A stretch of DNA of 64,000 nucleotides from Notospermus geniculatus (GCA_002633025.1 NMRB01000789.1:139026-203025), one strand, 5' to 3'; positions 41,441 through 53,605 are shown, counted from the first letter of the stretch. Notes: generated from the sequence alone by a model not told the origin. Numbers and translations: made by a program.

Positions 41441-43500
41441 AGAACTGGACGACTGGCAACGTATTTGGACACACGAGACGGGAAAAGTCCGTTTGAGTAT
41501 TTTTGGCCTTAGTCCGCGACGCCACTTGCACTGATTCCTCGTCTCTGATTTGGTCCCTCTTTTGGCAAAGAATATACAACAATATTGACAAGAAGTTCGT
41601 TTGCTTAATAAAAAAGAAGTCCATTCAATAAACAATATTGAAAAATAATCCAATTCATGCACAGTTTTGAAAAGACGTCGCTTAAGAAGATTCTTAAAGT
41701 GTCTGTGTGGTCAACAAAGATATCGCAATAAACTTTCGTCGGATTTCCAACGTCGGCGAATCCTTCACTGCATCCATCGACGTCTATCCTTCCTGTGAAT
41801 AAAAGTAAAAAGTCATTGTCATTTCGAATACAGTCCAATGGTCTAATTTTTGTCACAACTTGCAGCATCTTGGCTTTCATTTTCGCAACAAAAATGACAT
41901 GGATCAGGGTTTCTCCAGCGGGGGCACAAATCACCCCCGGCCATGGCTTGAAGAAGGGGGTCTGTTCCCCCTTCTGTCTGCTCTGCAATGCAGGTTTCTT
42001 CATCCAAATGTCAGGAAGATGCACTTTCAGGGCCTAAAACCACATTATCTGACGGAGCCCCAGATCCCCACCCGTGGGTGCCAGTGATGCCCATGAGCTG
42101 TTGTACCCCCTCCATTCAATTTCTGGCCGAAAGTCTGCGGATTACAGATACTGTACATGTAGATATTTTGTGAAGTTCAAGTTTCAGTCTCCATGGCCAC
42201 CATTTTGACAACAGCAACACACTGTTTGAGCATCCTGAGAATATCACTGATCAGAGGTTCTCAGTCCCCAGGCCTCTTGGCACACAAACTTTCCCAGCAA
42301 CACTCCGACCAACATCCTGAGGGATGTGTGTGCGGTGATGAAGATGAGTGCCGAGAGCCTGAGGATGGTGTAATAGTGTCAATTCCACTGACATTCGTGG
42401 CGAAGGCAAATGAAATTTGATAAGAAGACACATCGCCGCATTTTTCGGACTACAAACCGCACTGTCCTGTGTAAGACCTGCACCCCATCCCCATAGATCA
42501 TTGCTGAATTCTCAGAAGGCCACACCACCCTACCACCCCCACCCCCCGGTAAGCAATGCTCTNNNNNNNNNNNNNNNNNNNNNNNNNNNNNNNNNNNNNN
42601 NNNNNNNNNNCAGTAAGCAATACTCTTTAGATACTCTCCGTGAACTTAAATGCCGGATTTTAGGCCCCTAAATCCACATAAGAACTGCACTGCTGTACCA
42701 CCCGCACTCATGATTTGGGGGATTTTTTCTTGGAATAAAACCATGGGGCATACGCCAAAAAATATGCTCCATGTTTGTTGGACTTGTGTGAAAATGAACA
42801 CCAGAAATGTTGTGACAAAAACAGACAGAAATTTCAGGAAAAACATCTTGAAGAGCGTTGAGAGTAACAACAGCGTATCTTTATATCAACAGATGTACAT
42901 GTACACAATACCAAAGTGGAGCATATAGGCCTACACAGGAGATACTCAGGAATACAAAGAATACAAGAAAAGGTACAGATACTCAGGGAATACAAAGAAA
43001 ATACATGAAGAAGAGCAGAATGGTCCTATTGTTTTTCACATCCTTCTACCCAAAGTTACCAGGCTCACCTTTTGTCTCTGAAGTGCAACTGATGTGATCA
43101 CTTAATACACAACCCTCAACAGCCAGTGCCATGACTCACTGAATGGATTTAGCTGACACTGCAAAAGAGCTAATTACGCCAACCATGAGATAATCATCTA
43201 GTGTTGCGCAACACAACGTCCACTATCTTTTGGTAAATGTGATCTGGTCACATTCATACAAGTTTATCTGTGATTTTAGTTGGGGACCATGTTTACAAAT
43301 TGGGAAAAAAATGTGTGCCCAGTTTGAAGGCCGACTGCTTCGCACTTATCTATCCGTTTGAAACATTTCAACTACCACTGAGAAGTCAAGAATCTCTAGT
43401 TTTTAAATGTCTAAGCAGTTTGAAAATAGACTTGGGGACCTGGCCGCAATCACCATGGAATTTAATCATTTGAGCCTCAAAAGTTTGCAACTTCACGCCA
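41441..43500. other. mostly unassigned; two weak exon-like stretches
   Basis: On the - strand at about 41660-41800, TTTTATTCACAG precedes an open stretch (GRIDVDGCSEGFADVGNPTK…). On the + strand at about 42299-42380, AAACTTTCCCAG precedes a 25-codon frame (NTPTNILRDVCAVMKMSAES…) ending TAATAG. Neither has a matching partner exon, so they are not called as genes. A 48-base N gap lies at 42563-42610. Confidence 0.25.
42563..42610. other. assembly gap (48 Ns)
   Basis: A run of N. It is preceded by a C-rich stretch (CACCCTACCACCCCCACCCC) and followed by AGTAAGCAATACTCT, which nearly repeats GGTAAGCAATGCTCT before the gap, so the gap may hide a short tandem repeat. Confidence 0.95.
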
Positions 43501-44687
43501 ACAGAGTTATGTCGTGGGCGCCGCCGACGTGACATGGCATCGTCCTTTGACGCAGTGGTCCCCAACCATCGTCATGGATCTGTAGTACCTTTGGCCAGAA
43601 CGATGTGAAAAACACTATACACCGTACATTGTATCATGCACATCACTGGTCGAGTGACCGCGTACAGAAATACATGCAATGGAATCGATTGGTATTTTAT
43701 ACATCCATACAGGTTTGTCAAGTGAACAAGGTCAGTGAAGAGACAGACATAACACTAACAGCTAGCAGGAATACATGGTTTTTCGGACACAAAAATGCAC
43801 ACACTACACCTATATTTGGTTACTGGATAAAATGAAAATTACAAGAATAACATGTTCTGAATAAAAACAACAAACCCTCTCCTAAAACTGTAATTTTGCC
43901 GTTAAATCCTGACTTCACAATGGATCACCGCTTCATATTGAACCAGACAATAAAATGAACAACATGGCCGCCACAACTCATGGGTAATAACATTATGGGA
44001 GAATTCAATGAACATAATCTGGCCTCCAGGAGTCTCTATTTGCACGGAGTGAAGATTGAATAGATTATGATGAGATGGCTGGGTGCCAGGTTGACATGGC
44101 CTATTCTCAGGGAAGCTGTGTGTCAGATGTTAACCAGCGCTCGTGCTATTTTAGTCCAGAATAGGTGAACCTAGCCCATTCATTCTGAGTCAGTATTGTA
44201 CATGTGAGCCATAAGCTGATAAGCACGCACAAAGGATGTTCCAATTACATGAGGTAGCCAAGCACAGATACTGGTACCAGTTAGTAAAATATGTGGGTCA
44301 TAATGAAGTAGGCTACATGTAACCAGTGGGAGGGTTTATATTAGCAGTGTTGGTCACTTCCTCATAGTCAGTGATAACAACTGAGAAACTGTGATTTTGG
44401 CTCAAATGTTGATGTTTGTGTGTTGATGTTCACAATAAATACAATACATTTGTAATTTACTTGCAATAAACATCAGAGTTATTTTATGGTGGAATATTTG
44501 CCGCCTGTTTTATAATTTGGGTATTTGAACAAATTTTGGAAAAGTATTTCTTTTTGATTTATTCACAAGGAACAAAGTGTTTGTTTTATCTTGACAGAAC
44601 GATATACAGAAGGAAACGTCATCTCCAATTCTCACAAATTTTCAACCCCAACCGGCCCGGGGTCTTCCTCAGGCTTGACAGAACAGG

Positions 44688-45025
44688 CAGTGTTTCATAC
44701 AGAGGGGGGACGGGGGGATTTATCCCCCCCCCATGATTGAGGCAAGGGGGGATATCCCCCCCTTGATTTTGCAGACTAACCTTTTGCAAATATCACTATT
44801 TTCACTTCAGTAGTGTTTTTCTTTAATTTGTTCCATTTCAAATGCAATTTTCATGCAGAAGGAAGACTAATTTTGCATTTTGGAGTGTAAAAAGTGACTC
44901 TGGAGGCCATTTTTAACAAAAAAACCAAAAAAAATTTTTTTCAAAAAAAATTTTTTCCAAAAAATTTTTTTTTTGATTTTTTTTTATCCCCCCCCCCCAC
45001 CTTGAAAATCCTGGCGGAAACCCTG
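44688..45025. mobile_element. 338-bp insertion with CAG(T/G)GTTTC ends and 5-bp target duplication
   Basis: Flanked by ACAGG on both sides; unit B has the empty site (CAGAACAGGACATAGG). The ends CAGTGTTTC and GAAACCCTG are imperfect inverses of hAT type (CAGGGTTTCCGCCAG). The interior has G/C runs and long A/T runs. The same end (CTGGCGGAAACCC(T/C)G) occurs at 50990-51003 and 51371-51385. Confidence 0.85.
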
Positions 45026-45075
45026 ACAGGACATCAGGAATTTCATGCCTAGACCAGTACCTTACAAATTTGTTG

Positions 45076-45195
45076 AGAATGTTGTCGGCAGGTTTGATAA
45101 AAGGTGTGATATTGACTTCTGATTTAGCAATCATGCCGAGGCTGTCGGCAGGTTTGATAAAAGGTGTGATATTGACTTCTGATTTAGCAATCATG
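45076..45195. repeat. 60-bp tandem duplication present only in unit A
   Basis: TGTCGGCAGGTTTGATAAAA through AGCAATCATGCC(G/C)AGGC is doubled. Unit B has a single copy. Confidence 0.9.
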
Positions 45196-46057
45196 CCCAG
45201 GCTAAGAAAGAAAGCATTCAAGACTTTTCTTGTTCAGCCATGTCAGCTCATATTTGTCTTTGGATTTAGTAATTCTCTAGATCCAACTTGTTGTCAAAAC
45301 AATAGTTTTCTTGTAAACTCAAAATGAATGGATAAGGCATTCAGGTTTTGGACTCCAACCTCGAATGCCTCGGAGCACAAATGCCAGATTTGAGATTCCA
45401 ATCTGTGAGCTACGTATGCGTGTGCCTAAAGCTAGGAATCCACTGCTGATTTTCTACCTTGAGACATTGCTTTGGAACCTACTACATGCTACTGAATACG
45501 ATCATGACGATTGCAACGAACTGATACCAGTGGCTGACCGATTGCCGACTGAAATTGACCACATCTTCACCATTGGTGGAAAACATGTCTACCGGTAAAT
45601 CTAAAGAGTTCACTACGGCGATCGAGTGCTCAGTCACAACGCAAAATCGGCTTGAAAATCAATGGTGGATTCCTAGCTTGAATCGTAAGGAGCTTGAAAC
45701 CAGTCTTTTTTGAAATAAATCAGTAGAAGGAATTCCATCTTTAGTTCAAACTTCCTCGTACCGCAGTGACCCCCAAGATCATACACATCACACTGTAGTT
45801 ACATGTAGATTCTCATGATCGGTGTGACGAGGACATCAAAATGCCCATGAGGCCGCTGCCTTTAAAACTGCCAAATTCATGACATAATGAGGGCGTGAAT
45901 CCCAGTCAAGTCACCACAATTACTTTCACCTAATTGACAAAGTAGTGTCTAATTAAATATAAGTTGTCGGTGTATTTTGTTGGGTTTTGTCTTGTCGTGT
46001 GGTTGAGGTCTGGGTACCGTACCTGAGGTTCCAGGAACAGTTCAAGAGTAAAGCCTA

Positions 46058-46373
46058 AGCTACGTCTACACGGAGCATTTTAGCTCCAGTTAACTGTCTA
46101 CACGGGGCCTTGTCTCGAGACAGTTGTCGTGTAGACGCGCTCGCCTGTCTGTCTCGGGACAAAGGCCTATATTGGTTCCGTATTTATCAATAAAATGTGT
46201 GCATTTGACAAAATGGCATGAATGACGTAATGGAATGGACGTCACATGGCGCGTAGTGTTGAAAACACCGTCACGTCATGCATCCGTGTAGACGCTCCGT
46301 TACTTGTCTCGGGTTATTTTGTCTCGAGACAAAGTTGACCCGAGACAAATTAGTCTCTCGTGTAGACGTAGCT
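46058..46373. mobile_element. 316-bp PIF/Harbinger-like MITE with CTA target duplication
   Basis: The inverted ends AGCTACGTCTACACG are flanked by CTA (46055-46057 and 46374-46376). Unit B has the empty site AAGCCTAGTCTACAC, proving the insertion and the 3-bp duplication. GTCTACACGG and TGTCTCGAGAC repeats recur inside. 3-bp T/A-rich duplications are characteristic of PIF/Harbinger. Confidence 0.9.
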
Positions 46374-46906
46374 CTAGTCTACACTACCTGCGAATGCACC
46401 GCCGATGGACCCCAAATCATGAGCATGGGCTGTTCGCAGTGCCCTGTCTCCACTTGGCCTGCGAACTACTGCGGATCACCAGCCGAGTCCCCGCGAGGGT
46501 CACTGCGAGTATACGCCCGGTGACTCGCGGGCCAAGTTGAGACAGGGCTTAACTTGTTCTTGGCCACCTGCGATACCATGGTAACGACCTTCTTATAGAC
46601 CTTATACCCCGGCCTGACCTTTACAACAAATTCCTAACCTGGCGTGACCTTGAGGACACATTCCTATCTCACTCAGTCACAAAGGCATGAATAAACAGGC
46701 CTACTGCCCTTTGCTTGGTCGGTCACCTATTGAGTCAAGGGACTGTGGTCATCAATTTATATTGACACAAAGTCGAGATTTATTGTTAAGTTAGAGCTAG
46801 GGCCTTGGCTTGATAACAGCTGCACTTCCACCTAAAACCTCATGTTTTTTCGAGACCCATGTCTTCACCATGTGTCGAAAAAACTGGTGCGGTTTTACGG
46901 GTCTAA

Positions 46907-49550
46907 AGTTATGTCGTGGGCGCCGCCGACGTGACATGGCGTCGTCCTTTGACGCAGTGGTCCCCAACCATCGTCATGGATCTGTAGTACCTTTGGCCAG
47001 AACGATGTGAAAAACACTATACACCGTACATTGTATCATGCACATCACTGGTCGAGTGACCGTACAGAAATACATGCAATGGAATCGATTGGTATTTTAT
47101 ACAACCATACAGGTTTGTCAAGTGAACAAGGTCAGTGAAGAGACAGACATAACACTAACAGCTAGCAGGAATACATGGTTTTTCGGACACAAAAATGCAC
47201 ACACTACACCTATATTTGGTTACTGGATAAAATGAAAATTACAAGAATAACATGTTCTGAATAAAAACAACAAACCCTCTCCTAAAACTGTAATTTTGCC
47301 GTTAAATCCTGACTTCACAATGGATCACCGCTTCACATTGAACCAGACAATATAAAATGAACAACATGGCCGCCACAACTCATGGGTAATAACATTATGG
47401 GAGAATTCAATGAACATAATCTGGCCTCCAGGAGTCTCTTTGTGCACGGAGTGAAGATTGAATAGATTATGATGAGATGGCTGGGTGCCAGGTTGACATG
47501 GCCTATTCTCAGGGAAGCTGTGTGTCAGATGTTAACGAGCGCTCCGCTCGTGCTATTTTAGTCCAGAATAGGTGAACCTAGCCCATTCATTCTGAGTCAG
47601 TATTGTACATGTGAGCCATAAGCTGATAAGCATGCACAAAGGATGTTCCAATTACATGAGGTAGCCAAGCACAGATACTGGTACCAGTTAGTAAAATATG
47701 TGGGTCATAATGAAGTAGGCTACATGTAACCAGTGGGAGGGTTTATATTAGCAGTGTTGGTCACTTCCTCATAGTCAGTGATAACAACTGAGAAACTGTG
47801 ATTTTGGCTCAAATGTTGATGTTTGTGTGTTGATGTTCACAATAAATACAATACATTTGTAATTTACTTGCAATAAACAGAGTTATTTTATGGTGGAATA
47901 TTTGCCGCCTGTTTATAATTTGGGTATTTGAACAAATTTTGGAAAAGTATTACTTTTTGATTTATTCACAAGGAACAAAGTATTTGTTTCATCTTGACAG
48001 AACGGACAGAAGGAAACATCATCTCCAACTCTCGCAAATTTTCAACCCCAACCAGCCCGGGGTCTTCCTCAGGCTTGACAGAACAGGACATAGGAATTTC
48101 ACGCCTAGACCAGTACCTTACAAATTTGTTAAGAATGTTGTCGGCAGGTTTGATAAAAGGTGTGATATTGACTTTTGATTTAGCAATCATGCCCAGGCTA
48201 AGAAAGAAAGCATTCAAGACTTTTCTTGTTCAGCCATGTCAGCTCATATTTGTCTTTGGATTTAGTAATTCTCTAGATCCAACTTGTTGTCAAAACAATA
48301 GTTTTCTTGTAAACTCAAAATGAATGGATAAGGCATTCAAGTTTTGGACTCCAACCACGAATGCCTCGGAGCACAAATGCCAGATTTGAGATTCCAATCT
48401 GTGAGCTATGTATGCGTGTGCCTAAAGCTAGGAATCCACTGCTGATTTTCTACGTTGAGACATTGCTTTGGAACCTACTACATGCTACTGAATACGATAA
48501 TGACGATTGCAACGAACTGATACCAGTGGCTGACCGATTGCCGACTGAAATTGACCACATCTTCACCATTGGTGGAAAACATGTCTACCGGTAAATCTAA
48601 AGAGTTCACTACGGCGATCGAGTGCTCAGTCACAACGCAAAATCGGCTTGAAAATCAATGGTGGATTCCTACCTTGAATTGTAAGGAGCTTGAAACCAGT
48701 CTTTTTTGAAATAAATCAGTAGAAGGAATTCCATCTTTAGTTAATGATGTCTCGAGGTGAGACGAAAAAAAATCAGATTGTGTCACGACGTCATGATCGC
48801 TGAAACAACCGGGTTTTTTTTCGAGTCGCGTCCTGGCGTTCAGAATGACGTGCGGGACGTCATGACGCTGACACCCGTAAGGTGCTGCGCTCTTTTGGAG
48901 TGATAGGGTCTATTAAATATAAGTTATTGGTGTATTTTGTTGGGTTTTGTCTTGTCTTGTGGTTGAGGTCTGGGTACCGTACCAGAGGTTCCAGGAACAG
49001 TTCAAGAGTAAAGCCTAGTCTACACTACCCGCGAATGCACCGCCGATGGACCCCAAATCGCGATCATGGGCTGTTCGCGGTGCCCTGTCTCCACTTGGCC
49101 TGCAAACTACCGCGGATCACCAGCCGAGTCCCCGCGAGGGTCACTGCGAGTATACGCCCGGTGACTCGCGGGCCAAGTTGAGACAGGGCTTGTTCTTGGC
49201 CACCAGCGATACCATGGTAACGACCTTCTTATAGACCTTATACCCCGGCCTGACCTTTACAACAAATTCCTAACCTGGCATGACCTTGAGGACACATTCC
49301 TTTCTCACTCAGTCACAAACATGACAAAGGCATGAATAAACAGGCCTACTGCCCTTTGCTTGGTCGGTCACCTATTGAGTCAGGGACTGTGGTCATCAAT
49401 TTATATTGACACAAAGTCAAGATTTATTGTTAAGTTAGAGCTAGGGCCTTGGCTTGGTAACAGCTGCACTTCCACCTAAAACCTCATGTTTTTTCGAGAC
49501 CCATGTCTTCACCATGTGTCGAAAAAACTGGTGCGGTTTTACGGGTCTAA
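46907..49550. repeat. tandem segmental duplication, unit B (2644 bp)
   Basis: Second copy of 43505-46906. It lacks the two transposons of unit A but carries, at about 48742-48915, a piece of the 36701-36937 MITE family in place of unit A's sequence 45741-45955. Confidence 0.92.
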
Positions 49551-49584
49551 ACTTAAGCTAAATGGGTCAATGCCATCCTGGGTA

Positions 49585-49680
49585 CACCTTATGTTCACCC
49601 AGGATCATCCTGGGTATTCCTTTTCTTTACCCAGGATCACCCTGGGTAAACATAAGGATCCTAAACTTTACCCAGGTTGG
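49585..49680. repeat. tandem TACCCAGGAT(C)A(T/C)CCTGGGTA palindromes
   Basis: Inverted CCCAGGATCATCCTGGG units follow one another between TTATGTTCACC and GGTAAACATAAGG, which are themselves inverted. Confidence 0.75.
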
Positions 49681-49699
49681 ATACCCCGCAAAATCGTGC

Positions 49700-50730
49700 T
49701 GATCGTTCACCTGCACCCGAGGCTTGGTACTGCGCACGCACACGGCTCACTAATTATGTGTCTACAACATTTGCTGTGATGAAGTTCAGTACAATAACTG
49801 CCTGAGAGAATGCGGGCCATGGGCACAAAAGTTTAGGTAAAATTATTGTCTGGGAGGATGCGTTTGGTAGTGTTATATCAATCATACTTGGTGGACAATG
49901 AATGCCGACATCATGTGGGACAATTGTAGGCCACCGTCTTTATTGGAAAGGTGTACTCGACCATGCTTGACACACGTTACACAGTACAAAAACCTCAGGG
50001 TTGTAAGGTCACACATTTCTGGCATGTCTGGCATTGCCTGGGCCAACTTCTCCTGATGGCGATGGTTGGCATTGCTGACCAAGCACAGAGCACGTTGTTG
50101 ATATCTTTGAATTGAAGTCCAAGACTGACCACGTTCACTTTGCCGTAATAATGTTTTAAGGGAACAATATCCCATGTCCAAGTGGCAAAGTCAGACATGT
50201 CATGCCTGTGACCTTACATTACAATGCAATCTTGGTAATCCATGTAAACTGTGAATTTAACGGCACACACAGTCCTAACAAACTGAGACCAAACATGCCA
50301 AACAGAAAGGCTCATGTTGTCATTATGTCACAGAACAGTGGTTCTATTGTGAGCATAATTCTATCAACTTCAATGTAATTAGCCAATGTTATAACCTTAA
50401 TTAACATTCTTAAATTAGCCCTTTACATGTATGAATCTCCACGTAATCCTCTCTAAGTAGGCCTACATAACATCATCCTCAAAGGATTTCCTGGTTATGG
50501 TGCTCTGCGTTAGATATCATGAGAGACACAATCTTCATGTTTCTTTCAAGAAAGATGAAAGAAGTAACTCCCGCTCTGTTGCCAAATTGGAATTCTTGGA
50601 TACAAATACAACAGTCATGGTCACTAAGCTAGGGGCCATCTCTGGAGACACAATACACTCTGCTATTCCACTCTGCTATTTGGGGATAAATCCATCCCCA
50701 AATTTTTCAGAAAGAATTTTTTTTCTTTAA
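49700..50730. other. no confident gene; possible - strand exon at about 49882-50181
   Basis: The - strand frame contains QRALCLVSNANHRHQEKLAQ and TTLRFLYCVTCVKHGRV, protein-like, and could end at CCAA-GTATGA. No clear acceptor was found and a second frame overlaps it. It might belong to the gene whose promoter is near 52.4 kb. Reported as an open question. Confidence 0.2.
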
Positions 50731-50960
50731 ATCTGGTCCTTTTTCTTTTCAAAACATCACATTATTATACCATCATGTTATCTTGCAGTCCATGTGAAAA
50801 AAATCCAAATAAAAAATCACTTTTTTTCAAAAAAAATTTTTTTCAAAATTTTTTTTTTATTTGGATTTTTTTCACATGGACTGCAAGATAACATGATGGT
50901 ATAATAATGTGATGTTTTGAAAAGAAAAAGGACCAGATTTAAAGAAATTTTAAAAAAAAA
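50731..50960. repeat. palindrome with ~110-bp arms around an A/T-run centre
   Basis: GGTCCTTTTTCTTTTCAAAA … CATGTGAAAAAAATCCAAAT is mirrored after about 50845. The arms are nearly identical. The centre is runs of T and A. Confidence 0.85.
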
Positions 50961-51005
50961 ATTTCGGGTCGATCCCCAAATTTTTTTTTCTGGCGGAAAC
51001 CCTGT

Positions 51006-51648
51006 CTTCATGTACATTTTGTCATGATTCATACAAATTGCCCAGCACTGCAGAGCGCGAAAAGCGAAAATTTTGACTGGAGTACTTTGCTTTTGATGGT
51101 ATTCCCCCGAGACTTCTTTTTTACAAGACGTGATGCACATCTGGAATTTTCTCTTTCTTTTTATATTTCCTTCACATTTTGCAGCATTTTGAAGTTCCTG
51201 ACGAGCAGAGAGAAAAATCGCTGGCCACTTCACTGCATGACTGCAAATTTTTTTCATCCATTTTTNCCATCTCTGGAGACACAAAAAACATGCACGATTT
51301 TTTCAAAAAAATGTTTGAAAAAAATTTTTTTTTTTTGAAATTTTTTTGGTCCATCCCCAAATTTTTTTTTCTGGCGGAAACCCCGTCTTCATGTACATTT
51401 TGTCATGATTTATACAAACTGCCCAGCGCCGCAGAGCGCGAAGAGCGAAAATTTTGACTGGATCGAGTACTTTGCTTTTGATGGTATTCCCCTGAGACTT
51501 TTTTTTACAAGACGTGATGCACATCTGGAATTTTCTCTTTCTTTTTATATTTCCTTCACATTTTGCAGCATTTTGAAGTTCCTGACGAGCAGAGAGAAAA
51601 ATCGCTGGCCACTTCACTGCATGACTGCAAATTTTTTTCATCCATTTT
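51006..51648. repeat. ~380-bp tandem duplication
   Basis: TTCATGTACATTTTGTCATG through TGCAAATTTTTTTCATCCAT occurs at 51006-51265 and again at 51387-51648. It is separated by CATCTCTGGAGACACA, A/T runs and the CTGGCGGAAACCC terminus. One ambiguous base near 51266. Confidence 0.85.
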
Positions 51649-51798
51649 TAAAGGGCCTCTAGAGGCAGCTCGCCATTAGGCTACTATCAGTACCGGTTCT
51701 TCGGCCAGGCGGCGCCACTTTAACGTAATAATCACTGGTACGAGGTATTCAACCTGGGTTTTCCCCTGCCATGCTGGCTGCCTCTAGAGGCCCTTTAA
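51648..51798. mobile_element. TTAA-flanked MITE, ends AGGGCCTCTAGAGGCAGC
   Basis: TTAA plus AGGGCCTCTAGAGGCAGC and the exact inverse, GCTGCCTCTAGAGGCCCT plus TTAA. It abuts the end of the preceding tandem duplication. Confidence 0.88.
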
Positions 51799-52119
51799 AA
51801 TTCCATACGAGTCCTTCCTTATGTTCTGTTCATGTAGGCCCCCTATCATGCTTCAAATCCTTCCTCGGCGCATTCGGCATGTTCGGGCGACTTCCTTCCA
51901 GTGCGCAAAGATGGTGTCATCAGGATACCGGTACGGTAACCGGTACACAAACATGCACGACAGTTTTAACAAAACAACGCATTTTGCATAACTCTGTACG
52001 CTTTGCGACCGCGTCAATTTCTTCAAATCACATTTATTTCCTTTGAAACAAAAGTCAAGTAAATATACAATACAAGCCAAAACAGAGAAATGATTTGACA
52101 GAAAAAGAGCTCAACCTAC

Positions 52120-52375
52120 CTGGTTCTGCAGACTCTACTGTAACTCAATCAACTGACTTCATCAGTCACCATCACCATCATTCTTCAACTGAATCCATTT
52201 CAAAATCAAAATCCCGTTAACGGTTCGTTGCGAGCCCTCCTCTTCCACAATACGATTGACCCCAAAACCGTAACCTCCACCAACAATACAACACCAACAC
52301 CATACACGCGAACGACGGCAAATATTCAAAACAAACACAACGGAGGTCCTGCTCCGAACAATGATCCACCGCGAA
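52120..52375 (-). other. candidate first exon below a TATA promoter
   Basis: It runs from the predicted start (about 30 bp below TATAAAAG) to a donor (AGAACCAG then GTAGGT). Several ATGs occur, but none opens a frame through the donor; one long frame without early stop (…IVEEEGSQRTVNGILILKWI…) ends before it. Best read as a 5' UTR exon. The downstream exons are unassigned. Confidence 0.4.
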
Positions 52376-52379
52376 GACA

Positions 52380-52445
52380 ACGTGTTGGCGGCAATCATCG
52401 GCTTTTATACCACCTCGCTAGAGCGCAATGAGCTGATTGGCTGAA
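52380..52445 (-). promoter_or_regulatory. TATA box with CCAAT box
   Basis: On the - strand CCAATCAGCTC (52440-52430) is followed about 25 bp later by GTATAAAAGCC (TATAAAAG at 52409-52402), then a moderately GC-rich leader and a donor at 52119. A second CCAAT (ATTGG at 52475-52479) lies upstream. The spacing fits a polymerase II core promoter. Confidence 0.5.
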
Positions 52446-52956
52446 CGGTCGCGACGCCGCCTGGGGTGATGCTGATTGGTCGTCGTGCTGTGACCTATTC
52501 ATATTACGTTCCCGCCGTTCGTTCGATAGCTATGTATGTCAAGGTCAAATATGCTGGCATTGTGCCATTCGTCCGGCGTGCGTTGACTCAGTACTCATGG
52601 CCATGCCCTGTCCACGTGATAGAAATTTTCAACCACGGCATGAGGCTGAGCACTGATTGACGGCCGAACCCATGGGGCCGCGTGATGCTGTTGTTGGTTG
52701 GCTACCGCGTTTGTCACGCAGCCGAGTCAGCATGATCTGTACACGTGATAGAAATTTCCTCAAACTGCAGAGACGAGGCTTGGGCGTTGGCTTTGGTAAT
52801 TTTGACACGGGACGGGGACGTTTTGTCTGGACACCACTCCGTCCACACAATGGGACGTCCAAATAGGCCTACTAGGCAAACAGTTGTCTGATGTGTCCAC
52901 GCTTGTTTGTATGGGAGCTGTCAAGTTTATTTTCTACAATTCTCGGTTTGTTTTAA
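52441..52956. other. no gene seen
   Basis: Two phrases are repeated at about 52600-52650 and 52730-52790: (G/T)(T)CCACGTGATAGAAATTT / TACACGTGATAGAAATTT, and CATGAGGCTGAGCACTGA / GACGAGGCTTGGGCG. They suggest a degenerate local repeat. Confidence 0.4.
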
Positions 52957-53474
52957 TTAAAGATAATGTATCACGACTTCATTGTTACATTCAATGTTTG
53001 TAAACATGGATGTTTACGTTACCGGTATGTTACTTTGGACTTTGGGACATGACAACCCAACAGATTAAAGATAATGTATCACGGGTATTTTCGCGGGCCA
53101 CGAAAATCACTGTTTATTTACATTTTGTTTGTTTGTGTCCAGTCTTTTCTTTGTCTAATGAATAATTTTTTGGTGGCATGCCTCTGGAAATTCTTTTAGT
53201 GATACCGTAAGTATTCAATCTGAGGGGTTGGCATGTCCCAAAAGTCCAAAATAACATAATGTAAACATCCATGTTTACAAACATTGAATGTAAACAATGA
53301 AATCGTGATACATTATCTTTAAATACTTTCGGTACGGTATCAAAAGAATTTCTAGAGGGGCTTCCCACCAACAAATTACTCATAAGACAAAGAAAGTCAT
53401 CTCAACATAAACAAAATGTAAATAAACAATGATTTTCGTGGCCCGCGAAAATAACCGTGATACATTATCTTTAA
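52957..53474. mobile_element. TTAA-flanked MITE (AGATAATGTATCACG), outer copy, split by a nested relative
   Basis: TTAAAGATAATGTATCACG starts at 52957 and its inverse ends at 53474. At 53065 the element is interrupted by a full copy of its own family in opposite orientation. Removing the insertion restores a copy collinear with the complement of 56328-56582. Confidence 0.85.
53065..53322. mobile_element. TTAA-flanked MITE (AGATAATGTATCACG), nested inner copy
   Basis: TTAA on both sides. The interior GTATTTTCGCGGGCCACGAA and GTAAACATCCATGTTTACAA match 56328-56582 in the same orientation. Confidence 0.88.
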
Positions 53475-53605
53475 TGGGAACCTGGCGTGCGGTGTCGCCA
53501 GTTTAAAACACTTCTCCAACACATGCTGCTAAGCATCAACATTTTTTCAGGGCCTGGGCGACTAGAGGCAGCTCCCAGAAATACGCATTTTGAGATCATG
53601 ACTTG

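Larger units (their letters stand above)
43505..46906. repeat. tandem segmental duplication, unit A (3402 bp)
   Basis: Head-to-tail with unit B (46907-49550). Both start AGTTATGTCGTGGGCGCCGC and end ACTGGTGCGGTTTTACGGGT plus CTAA. The identity is very high outside insertions. The 77-aa ORF in each copy (45365-45598, 48361-48594) differs at three sites, all changing the amino acid, so it is not treated as a gene. Unit A is longer because of the transposon insertions at 44688-45025 and 46058-46373 and a 60-bp internal duplication. Confidence 0.92.

Noticed and set aside
41605-42024. 139-aa - strand ORF
   Set aside because: No known domain and no clean splice pair; only a possible acceptor in its middle. 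Kept as an open stretch, not a gene.
45365-48594. 77-aa ORF present in both copies of the 3.4/2.6-kb tandem duplication (45365-45598 and 48361-48594)
   Set aside because: The three nucleotide differences between the copies within the frame all change the amino acid, there are no splice or promoter signs, and the surrounding duplicated DNA is equally conserved. No evidence of coding constraint.
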